A stretch of 64,000 nt of DNA from Ligustrum vulgare (Eukaryota; Streptophyta; Magnoliopsida; Lamiales; Oleaceae). The notes beneath the pieces are model-generated. The model saw only the letters and a program-made list of their open reading frames with translations. It made no database searches and was not told where the DNA came from. Both the position numbers and the translations under genes were made by a program. Below are positions 10,230 to 22,299 of this stretch, piece by piece; position 1 is the stretch's first letter; each line of letters begins with the position of its first letter. The stretch covers positions 21,583,491 to 21,647,490 of the forward strand of contig OY743190.1 of the NCBI GenBank assembly GCA_963555705.1, written 5' to 3'.

Positions 10230-11440
10230 AGTGATCGTCTACACTTTTGAAGTGCTTGTGGATTTTTATCAAAATTGTTGACAAATTGATCTTCAATCAT
10301 GATCATCCATAATCCAAGAAATATCACACTATCTTCTTTGGTACCTACAAAAATATTTCTAGATTTTGTTTTTTGGTACCCACATGAATTTGGGTCCTTC
10401 GTGGTTAGTGTGAATGGACTTTTGGATCCTTCTTTGATTGCTTGTAAAATGTATCCTCTTTTTGATCAGGAAAATTGAAGCTATATGTCCATCTTTGTTG
10501 CAAAAACCACATATAGTAGGCGTGTGAGAATTTGATGCTTTATCAAAGAATTGTTTGATAAACTTTTAATTTGAATGTGGTTTAAATCCAATTCCTTCTT
10601 TGTTGAAAACACCTTTTTGTTTACCAAGCATTTAATCAAAAATCTTCTTTCCTTGTATGAATTTGAAAACAATGTTTGTCAAGTCCAAAACTTTTCTTTT
10701 AAAGAACAATTTTTTGAATCAAGGAATTATGATCCATTTTTTCTTTCTCAAAGTCATTTTGAAGAATTGAAGGTCTTTCTACTTCATTTTTTCAATAATT
10801 TGTGCATTTCAAGGAGAGTAGAGTCTTTAAAAATAAGTTTTTCAAATTCAACAATTATTTCATTATAAGATGTAGATAATTCATCGTATAAAGGTTTATC
10901 AATAGAATTTACCTCATCTTCAATAGCCATGAAGCACATGTTGGCCACTTCATCTTGGCTTCCATCATCATCTTTATTTTGCTCAGCATCTCTTTCATCC
11001 CAAATAGTTTGTAGAGCTTTATTTTTCAAGAATATTTTCTTGCTTCGACATTCGGTAATTTGTGACCGGGTTTGTCACAATTATAGCAAACGATCTTTTC
11101 ATCTCTCTTTTGGATTCGATGATTGTTGCTATAGCCTCTCCACTTCTTAACAATGAGAACAAGATCATCAAATTCCTCATCACTCATGTTTGAGTTAGAT
11201 GAGTCTTTACCATGTAATAATTTTAAATCAATTTCTCGTTTGGCCTCTTCTTTTCCTTTTCTTGTCTTCTCCTTTGTTTTGGCATTGTTGAGCTCATAAG
11301 TCATCAAATGTTCTATAAAGCTCCTCCAATGGATATGTGTTGACGTCTTTTGTGTTTTCGATCAACATTCTCAATGGATTCCAATCTTGGGAGAGAGACC
11401 TAACTCAAGATTTTAAAATCTTTTAAAAATGAGCACCTAA
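10230..11440 (-). pseudogene. Ty1/copia gag fragment (UBN2-type, zinc knuckle), minus strand
   Basis: Running down from the primer site, the minus strand reads MTYELNNAK...EEAKREIDLKLLHG, an acidic SDEEFDDLVLIVKKW segment and a zinc knuckle CYNCDKPGHKLP (11307-11026). The knuckle's final Cys codon is lost. Next come ANMCFMAIEDEVNS (11029-10784) and a second Cys/His element ICGFCNKDGHIA near 10510-10475, then GPKFMWVPK near 10400. This order is typical of the gag and pre-protease region of long-LTR plant copia elements. No protease, integrase or RT follows, so the element is truncated. Frameshifts separate the open pieces. Confidence 0.75.
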
Positions 11441-11452
11441 GCTCTGATACCA
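11441..11452 (-). other. tRNA-Met primer-binding site of the copia element
   Basis: On the minus strand TGGTATCAGAGC lies two bases after the LTR end, which reads GGGCTAACA. The spacing and sequence fix the orientation of the element and the inner LTR edge. Confidence 0.85.
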
Positions 11453-11454
11453 AT

Positions 11455-13236
11455 TGTTAGCCCAAGATTAACTAACCAAGACGGGGGTGAATTGGTTTAT
11501 AAAACTTTTTCGATAAATAATCTCAAACTTAAAACCAAAAGGTACAAGTATGAATACTTAATGTTGTAAGTAACTTAACTATCAATATAGTGTGATATAA
11601 AGGTGTAAACTTAATTGATAAAGCAAGTATAGTACTCAGAGATAGAGTTGCACAATATAAATTGATAGAGTAGAATAAGTGCAATGTAAGTAAGTAAAGG
11701 GTATAAGAGGATGCAAATGCTATTTAAAGAGGTTCAATCAACAATTGTGATCTACGTTCTCTATTACCGAGCTCTCTGTCACGAGCAAGGCCAAATCCAC
11801 TTTAATGATAACTTAAAATAAGGAGTACCAAATCCTAACGTGGCTTAAAACAAAGAGTACCTATCCTTAAATGACTTACAACAAGGAGCACTTATCCTTA
11901 AGTGACTTACAACAAGGAGCACTTATCCTTAACAACAATCGAGTTTTCACAAGGCTCTCAAAACCACCAAATATAATGAATTGAATTACAACTGAATTAA
12001 CTCTCTTGACAAATGATATATTCAAATTAAGTCTCAAGAGAGTTAGGCTAACCCTCCAATAGATAGCAATGAATTAAGCTCCAGTGCTATAAGGAAAACT
12101 TATAAGCAAATGATAATGAAAAGTTCAATGCAATCAAACAAAGTTTTTCAAAGAATATAATTTCTTGTTTAATGATTGAATCAAATTAAGTACCAAGAGA
12201 TGCCACACTTGAATCAAATTTAGGCAATGGAACTTTGACGAATCAAATGATAATGACAAGTATAGCACAAATGATCAAAAGTCCCTCAACTGGAAATCCT
12301 CTCTTTAAAAAATTAAAATAAGTTTAGAACACAGAGAAACTTACACTTCAATTCCAATAATGTGAAGATGTTGAAGAAGTTTATACAATGTAAAACTGAA
12401 AATCTTCATAAAAACTTTCTTTCAAAAACTTTGATAAATTTTATAAAAAAAAGTTTGGATCAATCAATCGAAGTTTTCTAGTGAATAAAGACCAAGTAAG
12501 AACAATGAATTTTCACAAAAAAGTTTCTCTAAAACCTCTTCTATATTTGTTAAAATTGAAAGCTAACGAGATGGCTATTTATAGATCAAGAAAAATGAAA
12601 TCAGCAACTTTGGTTGAGTAAATTGGACATTTCGATCGATCGAGAGATAGTATAGTCGTTACACATTTTCAACCGTTGGGCTTTTGGTCGATCGAATCTA
12701 TTGTTTCGGTTGACCAAACTTTCGGTCGATCGGAGACTTTATGTTGACCAAAATGACTGGATTTTGGAAATTTCATTTTACATCAAAATCTTTATTTTTC
12801 CAAAATCTAATACATATTATGGGTCAAAAATATTTTTGTGCAAGTGATGAGATTTTCGAGTGTCTTTATTCATAAAAATCATTTTCGAGCTTGTTGGATT
12901 TCATCACTAAAGATTGAGAGTGTTACACATTTACATAGGTTAAATTAACTCTTGAACTTGAACTCTAGTCATGTATGCTTGAATTCTTGATCTTCATGTT
13001 CTGCTTTTCGACTCGAATCTTGATCTTGAATATCTTTGATTCTTTCTTGATCTTCTTTCCATCTCATGTGTTTTTGATCACATAGTTTTGATTTATGTCT
13101 TTGAGAGAAGATTTTAACATTGAATGCTTTGAATATTTATCATTACATAAAACACTTGAAGCACACTTGTTAACAACACAATATATTTTGTTTGTTATGA
13201 TCAAATTAATAAGGTTTAGTTAATCGTAGGTCAACA
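11455..13236 (-). mobile_element. Long copia LTR (about 1.78 kb), 5' LTR of a minus-strand element
   Basis: Bounded by TGTTAGCCC at 11455 and GGTCAACA at 13229-13236, giving TGTTGACC...GGGCTAACA when read in element orientation, with short inverted TGTT/AACA ends. The primer site and gag lie immediately inside. The length is usual for long-LTR copia lineages. Inside are GATCGATCGA-like and CGGTCGATCG repeats near 12635-12735 and a short AAGGAGCACTTATCCTTAA repeat near 11880-11935. No second LTR is in the window. Confidence 0.7.
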
Positions 13237-13289
13237 ATACGATCTTATTTTTAGAAAAGAGCTTCATACTTTGAAGACTTGAAGAAGAG

Positions 13290-16145
13290 TTCTTCACCCC
13301 CATTCTCACTTCAACAAGTATTAACTCTCCTATTCCTTCTCATTTGAGGTATGTATATTCGGGAGATTCTTCTACTTTTTTGCTCATTATTTCTAACTTC
13401 CGGAGCGAATTGGAGGAGGAAGAATTGCTCCAGGTATGGAGAATGCATAAAACAACTATTGGATTGATTGTTCCGGATATTCCAGAAATTAGTCCTTTAT
13501 TGTGCATGTATAAAATCCTTATGAAGGATGAATCCAAGCCTTCTATTGAGCATCAACATCAGTTGAATTCGAACATGAAAGAAACCTTGAGAATTGAAGT
13601 GGTGAATGGCTTGATGCAGGCATTATTCATTCCATCTCAAATAATGCATGGATTATTCCCATTCAAATGGCACCAAACAAAGGAGTGTAATTGTTGTGGA
13701 AAATGAAAATTTTACAAGACCTGTGACCAAGTGAAGAGTACGCATTTACTACAGAAAGCTTAACAATGTTGCTAGGAATGACCATTTTTCCCTTCCATTC
13801 ATTGATCAAATGCTTAAGCTATTGGCAAGTCATTCTCACTATTTCTTTCTAGACGGGTATTTGAGTTATAACAAAATTACAATAGCCCTAGGGGATCAAG
13901 AGAATATAACTTTCTCATGCCCATATGGTATTTTTTTCATATAGGAGGATGTCTTCCTGTATTTGCAATGCACCCATTACATTTCAACTATGCATGATGG
14001 TTATTTTCTTCGACATTGTGGAGAAATTTAATTGAGGTGTTCATGGAAGACTTTTTAGTGTTTGTGACTTCATTTGATGATTGCTTGAAAATTTTGAGCA
14101 TGGTATTGAAGAGACGTGAAGAGACCAACTTGGTGCTAAATTGGAAGAAACGTCATTTTATGAATTCAAGATGGTATAGTTCTTGGAAACTAAATTTCAA
14201 ATAAGGGGATTGATGTTGACTAGGCCAAAATCAAAGTTATTGACAGATTACCTCCACCAATATCGGTAAAGGGTATAAGGAGTTTTATGGGACATGTTGG
14301 GTTCTATAGACGATTCATTGAGGATTTTTCTAAAATCACCAAGCCACTTTGCTCATTGCTTGATAGGAACATAAACTTTGATTTCTCTCAAGAGTGTCTT
14401 CGTGCTTTCAACACTCTTAAGGAGAAACTCATCGTGAGCCTATTATTGTAGCTCATGATTGGGAATTTCCTTTTAAACTTATATGTGATGCAAGTGACTA
14501 TGTTATTGGAGAAGTATTGGAACGAAGGAGAGACAAAATATTGCATTTCATCTACTATGGTAGCCAAACTTTGATACATGCTTAATTAAACTATGCCACT
14601 ACCAAAAAACAGATGCTAGTAGTAGTATTTGCTTTTAATAAGTTTCGATCTTATCTTAATGGCTCGAAGGTGATTGTCCATACCGAACATTCGACCCTCA
14701 AATATTTGTTAGCAAAGAAATATATCAAGCCGAGGTTGATTAGATGGTTATCCTTTTACAATGTTTAATTTGAAGATTTGTGATAAGAAAGGGACTGAAA
14801 ATCTAGTGGCCGATCATTTATCTAGATTCAAGAACACCAACCACGTAGTCCATGAAGAGATAAATGAGATATTTTTGGATGAACAACTCTTGCAAGTCTT
14901 GAAATAAGTGTCACCCAACTAGATCACTCCTATCAACAAAGGAAGAAGTTATTCGCCGATATGAAGCACGATTTTTGGAAAATCCATTTTTGTTCAAAAG
15001 ATGGCCAGATCAAATTATTAGAAGATATTTAATTAAGAGAGAATTGAGAAAATTCTTGAACAATGTCACTCATCATCTTATGGGGTTCAATTTGGTGTTG
15101 TGAAAACCTCATCATAGGTTCTTCAATCGGGACTTTATTGGCCCACATTGTTCAAGGATGGCCACACACTTGTCTTCAAATGTGATAGATGCCAACATAG
15201 TTGAAATATCCTCAATCGAAATGAAATGTCATTGAATTCTATTTTGGAGGTGGAGATATTTGATGTGTGAGTAATTGATTTCATGGGGCCCTTTTCATCT
15301 TCATTCTCTAATAAATACATCTTGGTGGCAGTTGGTTATGTATCAAAGTGGATAGAAGCGATGGCCTTTCCTAGTAATGATTACTAAGTGGTAGTGAACT
15401 TTTTAAAGGAAAACATTTTCTCTCATTATGGTACCCACGAGCTATCATTAGTGATTGAGGAAAATAATTTTATAATCCATGTTTGACTCACATTTCGCCA
15501 AGTATAGATTGAAACACCAAATATCTACTCTTTATCATCCATGAACAAGCGAGCAAGTAGAGAATTCAAATAGAGAGTTAAAGAGAACCTTTGAGTTGAT
15601 GGTGAATGTCTCAAGAAAATATTGGTCCAAAAATTGGATGATTCATTACGGGCTTACCGCACCGCGTTCAAACACATGACATGTCTACATACTATCTCAT
15701 GTTTGGTAAGGCATACCACCTTCAAGTTGAATCGAGCATCAATCCTATTGGGCGATGAAAGCATTGAAAGTTAACGTGTAGTTGACCAATGAGAAAATAT
15801 TGCTCCAACTAAACAAACTTCATGAGCTTCACCTTGATTCTTATGAAGTGCAGGGTAAACAAGAAGACAAAGAAGGGACATGACAAACATATTGTGAAGC
15901 GATAATTCAATAATGAGCAACAAGTTCTTCTTTACAACTCTCGGTTCGATTGTTCCACGGTAAACTACACACTAGATGGTCAAAACCATTCACTATTGCC
16001 CAAATCTTCCCATATGAAGAGGTCAAATTATATCATGAGGAAAAAGAGATTTTCAAAGTTAATGTGCAATTGTTGAAACTATACTTGGGATGTGATTTTT
16101 CGAAAGATGAGTCATCCATTCTTCTTACCAACGAGGAGTAATCAT
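13290..16145 (+). pseudogene. Decayed Athila-like Ty3 pol
   Basis: Scattered frames follow the Athila pol order. Pre-RT shows LRYVYSG and LLQVWRMHKTTIG, then KPSIEHQ..LN..MKE (13344-13706). RT shows FIDQMLKLLASHSHYFFLDG (about 13800), FSCPYG, FMEDFLVF (the place of the catalytic FMDDF, with Asp replaced by Glu, about 14040) and LVLNWKK. RNase H follows with KGIRSFMGHVGFYRRFIEDF (about 14270-14330) and DASDYVIG. Integrase pieces appear at 15.1-15.6 kb (ISTLYHP, then a tail near 15930-16140 with FHGKLHTRWSKPFTI and EIFKVN..LLKLY). Many stops and frameshifts show an old insertion. Its left edge abuts the copia LTR. Confidence 0.8.
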
Positions 16146-16386
16146 GCTTCAGAGTCGAGCTAAGGACTTTAAACAAATACTTATTGGGAGATAACACAAA
16201 TTTTCTACTCTTACTTGTTTGTTTGTCTATTATTTATTTTCTTGCTCTCATTTGATAAATTTTCAATTTTTGTAGGTCATTTTTAAGTCCGGAGCCGGCC
16301 ATGGTTCTCAACAAATTTGGGGTTAAATACTTTTCAAGACATCACATATCTAAGTCAATCATGAGACTCCTCGCCAAACAAAAAAC
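16146..16386. other. Short non-coding tail of the Athila-like element
   Basis: After the last integrase-like frame the DNA is non-coding and T-rich up to the hAT-like terminus. CAACAAATTTGGGG near 16308-16322 is typical of the post-integrase region of Athila elements. Confidence 0.35.
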
Positions 16387-18593
16387 TAGGGTTGTACATC
16401 GAAACCGTCAAACCATTAAACCGAATTGAAACCGCAATTTTTAAACCATTGGTTCAAATCCATGCGGACCCATCAACGTTTTGATTTTGACCCAAACCGA
16501 ACTACTTTCAAATGGTTTGATTTAGGTTTCACTTTTCAAAACCTATTTCAAACCGTCACCCAAAAAAAAAACAGTTAAAAAAAAGGGTTAATTGCATAAA
16601 TTATTCACTTTAGATGACAAAACTGATTTTTACTACTCATTTTTTTTTTTTGAAAAATACTTCATTCAGTGCACTTCCTCTCCCGACTGCACCATAGCCA
16701 ACTCACCACCGCCACCACCCGGCATCAACCACCGCCGCCACAGCACCTTCCTCTTTTCGCCTGCCACCACCATGTCAACTTGCCAGAAAACTGGAAAATT
16801 GCCAAGCAAAAAAAAACTCATCCAAGAACTGAGCGTAAGTAGTTGCCAAAAATTGGTGGTGGCTTGTGGACTGAAGCAAGAAGCCAAGAAATGGTGACTA
16901 CAGTGAAGTGCAGAAGAAGAACCCATCATACTGCGATCGCACCGACTAGTGGCTAGAAGAAGTGAATCCGTGTGTAGAATCCGGTGAAGGTAAAGTAGTG
17001 CAGTGACCAGTGGTTAAAATTGTTGAAAGGGCACCGACCAAACAGTTCTCCCAAAACCAGTGAAGAAGTCATCGTCCGAAGAGCTAGTGATTGAACCTGT
17101 GAAGAAGAAGGAATCTGCCCATTTTCAAAGTCTGACCTCCGGCCGGTCTATTGGCGATCTAAGACCACCATAGGAACCGCGGGGTCAAGGGGAACACTCG
17201 CCTGGAACTTGCAGCAGTTCCGACGGTGGCAGGCCGCGAATCGATCGGAAAATTAAAGGTGAAAACTGAACATAATTTTTCAAATTCCGATCATTTGTGA
17301 ACTCCGATCAAGAAATTCTTTGCACCATTGGATTAATGACGAAGAGGAGAAGCTTCTAGTGAAATTTGGGGATTTTGATAGAGTAGATCCAGTGCCTTCC
17401 TTCTCTATTCACTGTTATTGTGGTTTGATGCAGGAGAGAGTTTCTTTTTAGGGATTGTTGTGAAATTTATATTGAAAATTGTATAAAAAGTGTTTGATTT
17501 TATGTTTGAAACAAAGTATCATAAAATTTTGTAAAAGTATCAAGTTGTGATACTAAAAAAAAGTGGATTAATTTTTTTTGATTTTATGTCGGAGACAAAG
17601 TATCATAAAAATTTGTAAAGTTTCAAGTAATGATACTAGAAAAAATTGAAAAGTATCATAGGTAATAAACAAATTGAAAAAATATCATAAGTGTCATATT
17701 GTGATACTAAAAAAAACTGAAAAAATATCATAAGTATCACATTGTGATACTTAAAAAAATTGAAAAGTATCATAATGTGATACCAATATAATCATAAGTA
17801 TCATACTGTGATACTAACATATTTAAAAAGTATCATAAGTATTTTTCAATTTTTAAAATTTTATTATAAGTAGTTTTCAAGTTTTATAAAATGTAAGTAA
17901 ATTTCAATTTAATCCCTAAAAATAGGGTATTTTTGTAAAGAGCCCTAAAAAAAACATGGAAAAAATCTTATATTCTTAACTTTAGACATAACAATTCGCA
18001 ATCAACAACAAACAATTTCTACAATTTTTTACAGACCTCTCATATTCATTGAGAGGACCAAGTGTGTATCTATTCAAGACAATTTCCACTAAGACATACT
18101 CTTGAAGCAAAGAAAGGAAGTTCAGTTACCTGAAAAGAGAAATATAGTTCGATATTGAAATTAAAATAGAATGGATATTTAATTGATATTTTAAATAAAG
18201 ATCCTCAAGATAATCTAGGCTGGTGAAACAATAATAACATGCTTGAGAAGAAACAAAAGCACGTTGAATGACACCAGCATCTCTTCTCAAAGCATGTAAG
18301 CATGCATTTGACAAATGCATATGCCTGTAATGTTGATGCATATTTCCCCATAAAATCAACCACCTTTTAAAGAAGAGAACCAAACAATTTTTTACAATTA
18401 ATTTTGATGTCTTAACTCAAAATTCTAGTTGAATATTTATTTCAACTTAGTCGAAATATATAAGTTTAATTTCGTTTTGAAACCGTGATTTGAACCCGCA
18501 CTAAACCACAAAAAATAGTTTGTTTTGGTTTAGAAAATTAAATGGTTTGATTTGGGTTGAAAAAATGTTCAAACCAAATCGTTTACATCCCTA
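16387..18593. mobile_element. Non-autonomous hAT-like element with an 8-bp target duplication
   Basis: The left end reads TAGGGTTGTACATCGAAACC and the right end, on the other strand, TAGGGATGTAAACGATTTGG. Sub-terminal DNA on both sides is rich in AAACC.AAACC/GGTTTGGTTT words. Flanking octamers CAAAAAAC (16379-16386) and CAAAAACC (18594-18601) differ at one position, as expected for an 8-bp hAT duplication. The interior has no transposase. It holds a proline/histidine-coding low-complexity region (16.68-16.77 kb) and the inverted copy of the minisatellite repeat, so it may be a nested structure. Confidence 0.6.
17460..17965 (-). repeat. Minisatellite-bearing dispersed repeat, copy B (inverted)
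   Basis: This is the reverse complement of 2500-2835. On the minus strand it begins CTTTACAAAAATACCCTA, continues through AACTACTTATAATAAAATTTT, and then carries about eight imperfect units with AGTATCAC..TGTGATACTT and ATGATACTTTTTCAATTT, ending CGACATAAAATCAAACA. It is longer than copy A and sits inside the hAT-like element. Confidence 0.75.
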
Positions 18594-19617
18594 CAAAAAC
18601 CAAGGAAGTTTCATTACCGTCTCCTCTTTATTTTGTTCGTTTTTCTGTAATTCTATGTGCAATTCAAGTTTTGGGGAGGTGGTTTCATTTTGTCTAGACA
18701 TGTTAGATTTCCTTGGCAGCTAGAATGTTTTGATGTTTAATTACAAGCATCTTAATTTCATCTAATTTTTTATTGATAGTTGAATGGCACAAGACACTTA
18801 ACTTAGCCCTATTTTGTGGAGATTAAAATTAGTTTTTTTTAGTTGAAAAGTTGTGGGTCCATGAAATATTTGATTGAAATTAATTGTTGACTTTAACTTA
18901 AATTAAAATCTAGATTTTAATTGGAGAGTGAAGATAACAGTCGCAAAAGTCTTGAAAATCATTAAAAATAATATAATTGATTGTAAGATAGAGAGTGAAG
19001 ATTTATTATTTGTTGATTCTTGAAGAACTGAAGGTTGAAGGCTTGAAGCTGAACGACAGAACTAGTGAAAGAAAATTAATTTTTGATCTACAGTCTTTTG
19101 TTTATTACTTAGTTTTATTTATAGCTATTGTAATGTTGAATGTGTCAATAGTTGTTGGGTAATTGATAATGACTAATGGACCGGATAACATACATTAAAA
19201 ATAAGAATTGATGATTTTTGTTTTTCTTTTTTAAATTTATATTTTAAAAAAATAAAAAAAAAAATCTTGTTTTGTTCTATCGATTTTGATTCTTGGTTTT
19301 GATTCTGAACCAAAAATCGGAACCAAATGATTCTTGATTTTTAGAATTAGAACCGTTTAAAATTTTAAAAGAACAGAATCGAACAGCTGATTCCGATTAT
19401 TTTGCACAGGCCTAGTTGAGGCACAAGTAGCAATCCAAGAAACTCCACGAACCAAGGAATGACAGGGGGTTTTATTGAATTGGTCATGCCAAACATTTGT
19501 TTTATGAAAATGGCTATCCCTTTGTAAATTGTCTGTATTTCCTTAATGAACTGAGTAATTTATTTTGCAAGTTGTATCCTTTAATTTAGTTAGGTTAATT
19601 CAATTCAGAACTTCTGT
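18594..19617. other. Repeat-derived stretch without genes
   Basis: 18785-18905 matches 52630-52770 in inverted orientation (AAAAGTTGTGG, CATGAAATAT, TTAATTGTTGACTTTAACTT) and looks like one end of a MITE. 19260-19410 is rich in GAACC/GGTTC and CGATT words like the termini of the hAT-like element at 51.5 kb. 19420-19560 may be the rest of the Athila-like 3' region. No coding sequence is supported. Confidence 0.4.
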
Positions 19618-19977
19618 CTATTTTAATTCTTTTAAAATTGTTCTATATTCTAATAACTTCTCAAAAGATTTGAGATGATCTTTTTCAGTTATATATCCTA
19701 ATATTATTCCTTCTAAAACTTCTTCTTCTATATCTTCGTATTTTTTTATAATTCTATGAACTGTATTTATATTTTTAGCTGTTTCAACATAGTCGAATTG
19801 TATATTGTTTGAGCAAGCATAGTCAATATCTTCATATATATTTTTTAGTTTAAATTGTCCAACGAAATGTATATTTTCAGATTTTTCAAAAATAGCTAGT
19901 AAAAATGAAATATCATTATCCTCTAAATACAGTTTATGATCATAATCATTAGAAGTTGATGTTAGTGAAGTGTCCAT
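19618..19977 (-). CDS. Short acidic ORF downstream of the pararetrovirus promoter (copy 1)
   Basis: This is an uninterrupted frame of 119 codons starting MDTSLTSTSNDYDHKLYLED and ending LLEYRTILKELK. It is acidic, rich in Ile/Glu/Asp/Lys, and shows no motif I recognise. It lies beyond the TATA box and poly(A) signal, where caulimovirid leaders usually carry small ORFs, and is open while most of this copy is broken. I infer a viral accessory ORF of unknown function. Copy 2 has a same-sized ORF in the equivalent place (36898-37233) without obvious sequence similarity. Confidence 0.5.
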   Translation of the reverse strand: MDTSLTSTSNDYDHKLYLEDNDISFLLAIFEKSENIHFVGQFKLKNIYEDIDYACSNNIQFDYVETAKNINTVHRIIKKYEDIEEEVLEGIILGYITEKDHLKSFEKLLEYRTILKELK

Positions 19978-19989
19978 AAATTCAAACTA

Positions 19990-20430
19990 TCAAGTTGATA
20001 AGTTATTATACAAATTTTTCTCGTATAAGTCCATTCTTTGGTCTAATAAAATACAATAATTTGTAACATATTGTTCGTATTTTCCTAAGAGTCTATTATA
20101 TTCTTCAGAAGATATATTTTCTTTTTTCATTTGATGTTTAATATCTTCCATTTTATCTGTCAATTTTTCTAAAAGGTTATCTAATCCTTTGATTGTTTAT
20201 CTTGGCATTATACTAATACTATGTTATCATTAGTCATAATCTTATTAAATAAATCAATTATTTGTTGTAATAAATTGGAATAATCCATCAAATATTGACC
20301 ATGATTTTCTGAAAGTATATAATATTCTCATCTATATCCATTAATTGAGACATAATGTTATTCATTTTTTCCATAATTATCCTTTCTAACAGATTAAGTA
20401 ATCCTTTAATTGTATATTCAAACATTCTAT
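19990..20430 (-). pseudogene. Two short related coiled-coil ORF remnants in the copy 1 leader
   Basis: The minus strand reads TIKGLLNLLERIIMEKMNNI from about 20424 and, after stops, TIKGLDNLLEKLTDKMEDI from about 20195, followed by ENISSEEYNRLLGKYEQY. The shared TIKGL.NLLE start suggests an internal duplication of a small coiled-coil protein. The function is unknown. A stop and a frame change lie between the two. Confidence 0.45.
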
Positions 20431-20845
20431 GTATTGTAATTAAATTGCTCAAATATTAACACAAACATTATGATATTAAACTGTTCAAACATAATGATAA
20501 TAATCCTAGCGATTCTCTAAGATTTTAAGAGAAATCTTTCGAAATTTAACAAAAATAATAGTTTTACCTTAATTTCGATCTTGACTTTTTAGCCTTCAGA
20601 ACCAAGTGACCTTTGAGCTCTGAATCTGTAAAATAATTCCCTTCAACGGCCTCCTACCTTCACGGGATCCTTGCTATTCCATCTTCTTGCTCTCGTTATA
20701 TTGTTTCTAAAGATCAAGCTCTAGATTGATATTAATTAAAACTCTCTTTTTGTTAAAATAAGAAAGAATTTTTCTTATGAGATCCTTCAAGAATCTATGG
20801 GAAAAGGTGTTTAGAAACTCATATTTTTTATGAAACGATTGTGAT

Positions 20846-20851
20846 TTTATT
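20846..20851 (-). terminator. Poly(A) signal of pararetrovirus copy 1
   Basis: AATAAA on the minus strand, about 120 bp downstream of the TATA box. A poly(A) signal shortly after the transcription start is characteristic of caulimovirid genomes, which make terminally redundant RNA. Confidence 0.6.
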
Positions 20852-20970
20852 GATATATGAGATTGATACAAGACTTGATATGAGAAACTTCAAAGACAAA
20901 GTTTTGGCTATCTCACAAGTTGAATACTCAGTTCCTTTCATTATGCCTTGTCAACTAACCTGAAGGCCTC

Positions 20971-20978
20971 TATTTATA
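20971..20978 (-). promoter_or_regulatory. TATA box of pararetrovirus copy 1
   Basis: TATAAATA followed by GAGGCC on the minus strand, directly downstream of the transactivator-like ORF and upstream of the poly(A) signal: the position of the genomic RNA promoter in Caulimoviridae. Confidence 0.65.
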
Positions 20979-21289
20979 CAACTACACGAAGTACAATTAT
21001 TTAGCCTCTTACATAATTGATACAATAATTTGAAACTTTACATTATATCTCAAGGACACACCTGTCCCTTCATTATTTATGGCCTTCACATGGGGCTGTC
21101 TATCTTTAGCATGTTACATCCTCAAGTAGATTCTAGCTTTCCTTCATTTATGTTGGTATGTACTTTTTTTTTCAAAATTAGATTATATCATCTTTGTCTG
21201 CATGTTGGGCAATATCTGGCAATGCATGACTCTTTTATTGTTGATGGACTTCCATTAATTCGATGAGTATCAAACTTGTCAATGCATTC

Positions 21290-22275
21290 TTTCAAGATTG
21301 TTGATTTTTTCTTTTCCTCCATTAGTGAGGAGGGTCAATCCTTCATACTGACATATACATTTGAATTTTTTGTCATAAAGATTTTTAGCAATATTATAAA
21401 GGACTTTTATCTCCAACACCCTTCGGGATTTGAACCATAATCTTGTAATATTTGGTACAGGCTTAGTATTTTTTCCAACTTCAATTTGAAAATTTCTTGC
21501 AACATATCCAATTGTAATAATATGCTCAGTAGGGTAGTAAGTCCTTCCATCAATTCCTAAATTGATCGAATAAAATTTTAACTATATCGATCTTCCTTGA
21601 GCAAATTTTAAAATTTCACCTTTCGATAAGTCATCAAATTTTTCAATTTCTTTTAAATCCTTTCCAGGATAAATGAGACCTAAAAATTCATAATTCCCTG
21701 TCATTTTTGTCATAGAGGGATCACCTCCTTGGGCAACAATCAATCGTGGATAAACATGATCTCCAGAGGAGATATAGTAACAATCACATTCTTGAAGTTC
21801 ATATATAATTTTGGTAAAATTTTTATACTCGTCTTCTTTTAATAAAAAAAGGGGAATCATCTTCCTCTTCAACATGAATTTTGATTACTTTCGTATGTTC
21901 AACTTTGACATTAATTGTTAACTTTCTTGGACTGGATTCATCTATTCTCACCTTTTTTGGGCTTGGTTCATCTCTTCTGATTCTTGGTCCACTACCGCTT
22001 ACAGAAGATGTACCTATTTGTATTTTTTGTAAAACATGTTTGGTATCATCCTGTTTGGTGATTAACGATTCAAACTAAGATTCAATCTCAATTATGTTAT
22101 CGTTCAATTCTTTGGTATAATTGAAATGAGAAACTGAGATTTCCACCAACTGTTTGAAACTTTGTTGGAGAGTCTCTGCAGGTTGCTCAATTCCAAGTTT
22201 TATATCTTTAGCTTCCTCAACGAGGAAGTTCATCCGCTCTCTGGTGTCTATCAAGGATTGTTTGATATTATCCAT
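21290..22275 (-). pseudogene. Transactivator/viroplasmin-like ORF (copy 1)
   Basis: The frame begins at ATG near 22275 (MDNIKQSLIDTRERM), overlapping the end of the RNase H frame by a few bases, and has an N-terminal coiled-coil-like segment. After a break it continues at about 21875-21582 with LIVAQGGDPSMTKMTGN and LGLIYPGKDLKEIEKF. Copy 2 has the matching FPGAEPRTVRG and CIYPSKDMKEI in the same place, which supports homology. In caulimoviruses the ORF after RNase H encodes the transactivator that promotes reinitiation on polycistronic RNA; that role here is inferred from position and weak domain resemblance. Confidence 0.6.
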
Positions 22276-22299
22276 CTGCAAATTCAATATTTCTGCTTA

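Noticed and set aside
11870..11940. Short direct repeats that might suggest a CRISPR-like array
   Set aside because: Only two or three imperfect units inside a copia LTR in plant DNA; spacers are not unique and CRISPR is not expected.
16592..16897. 101-codon frame with a PPPPP run
   Set aside because: Low-complexity CCACCGCC repeats within a non-autonomous element; no recognisable domain, and no support for splicing or conservation.
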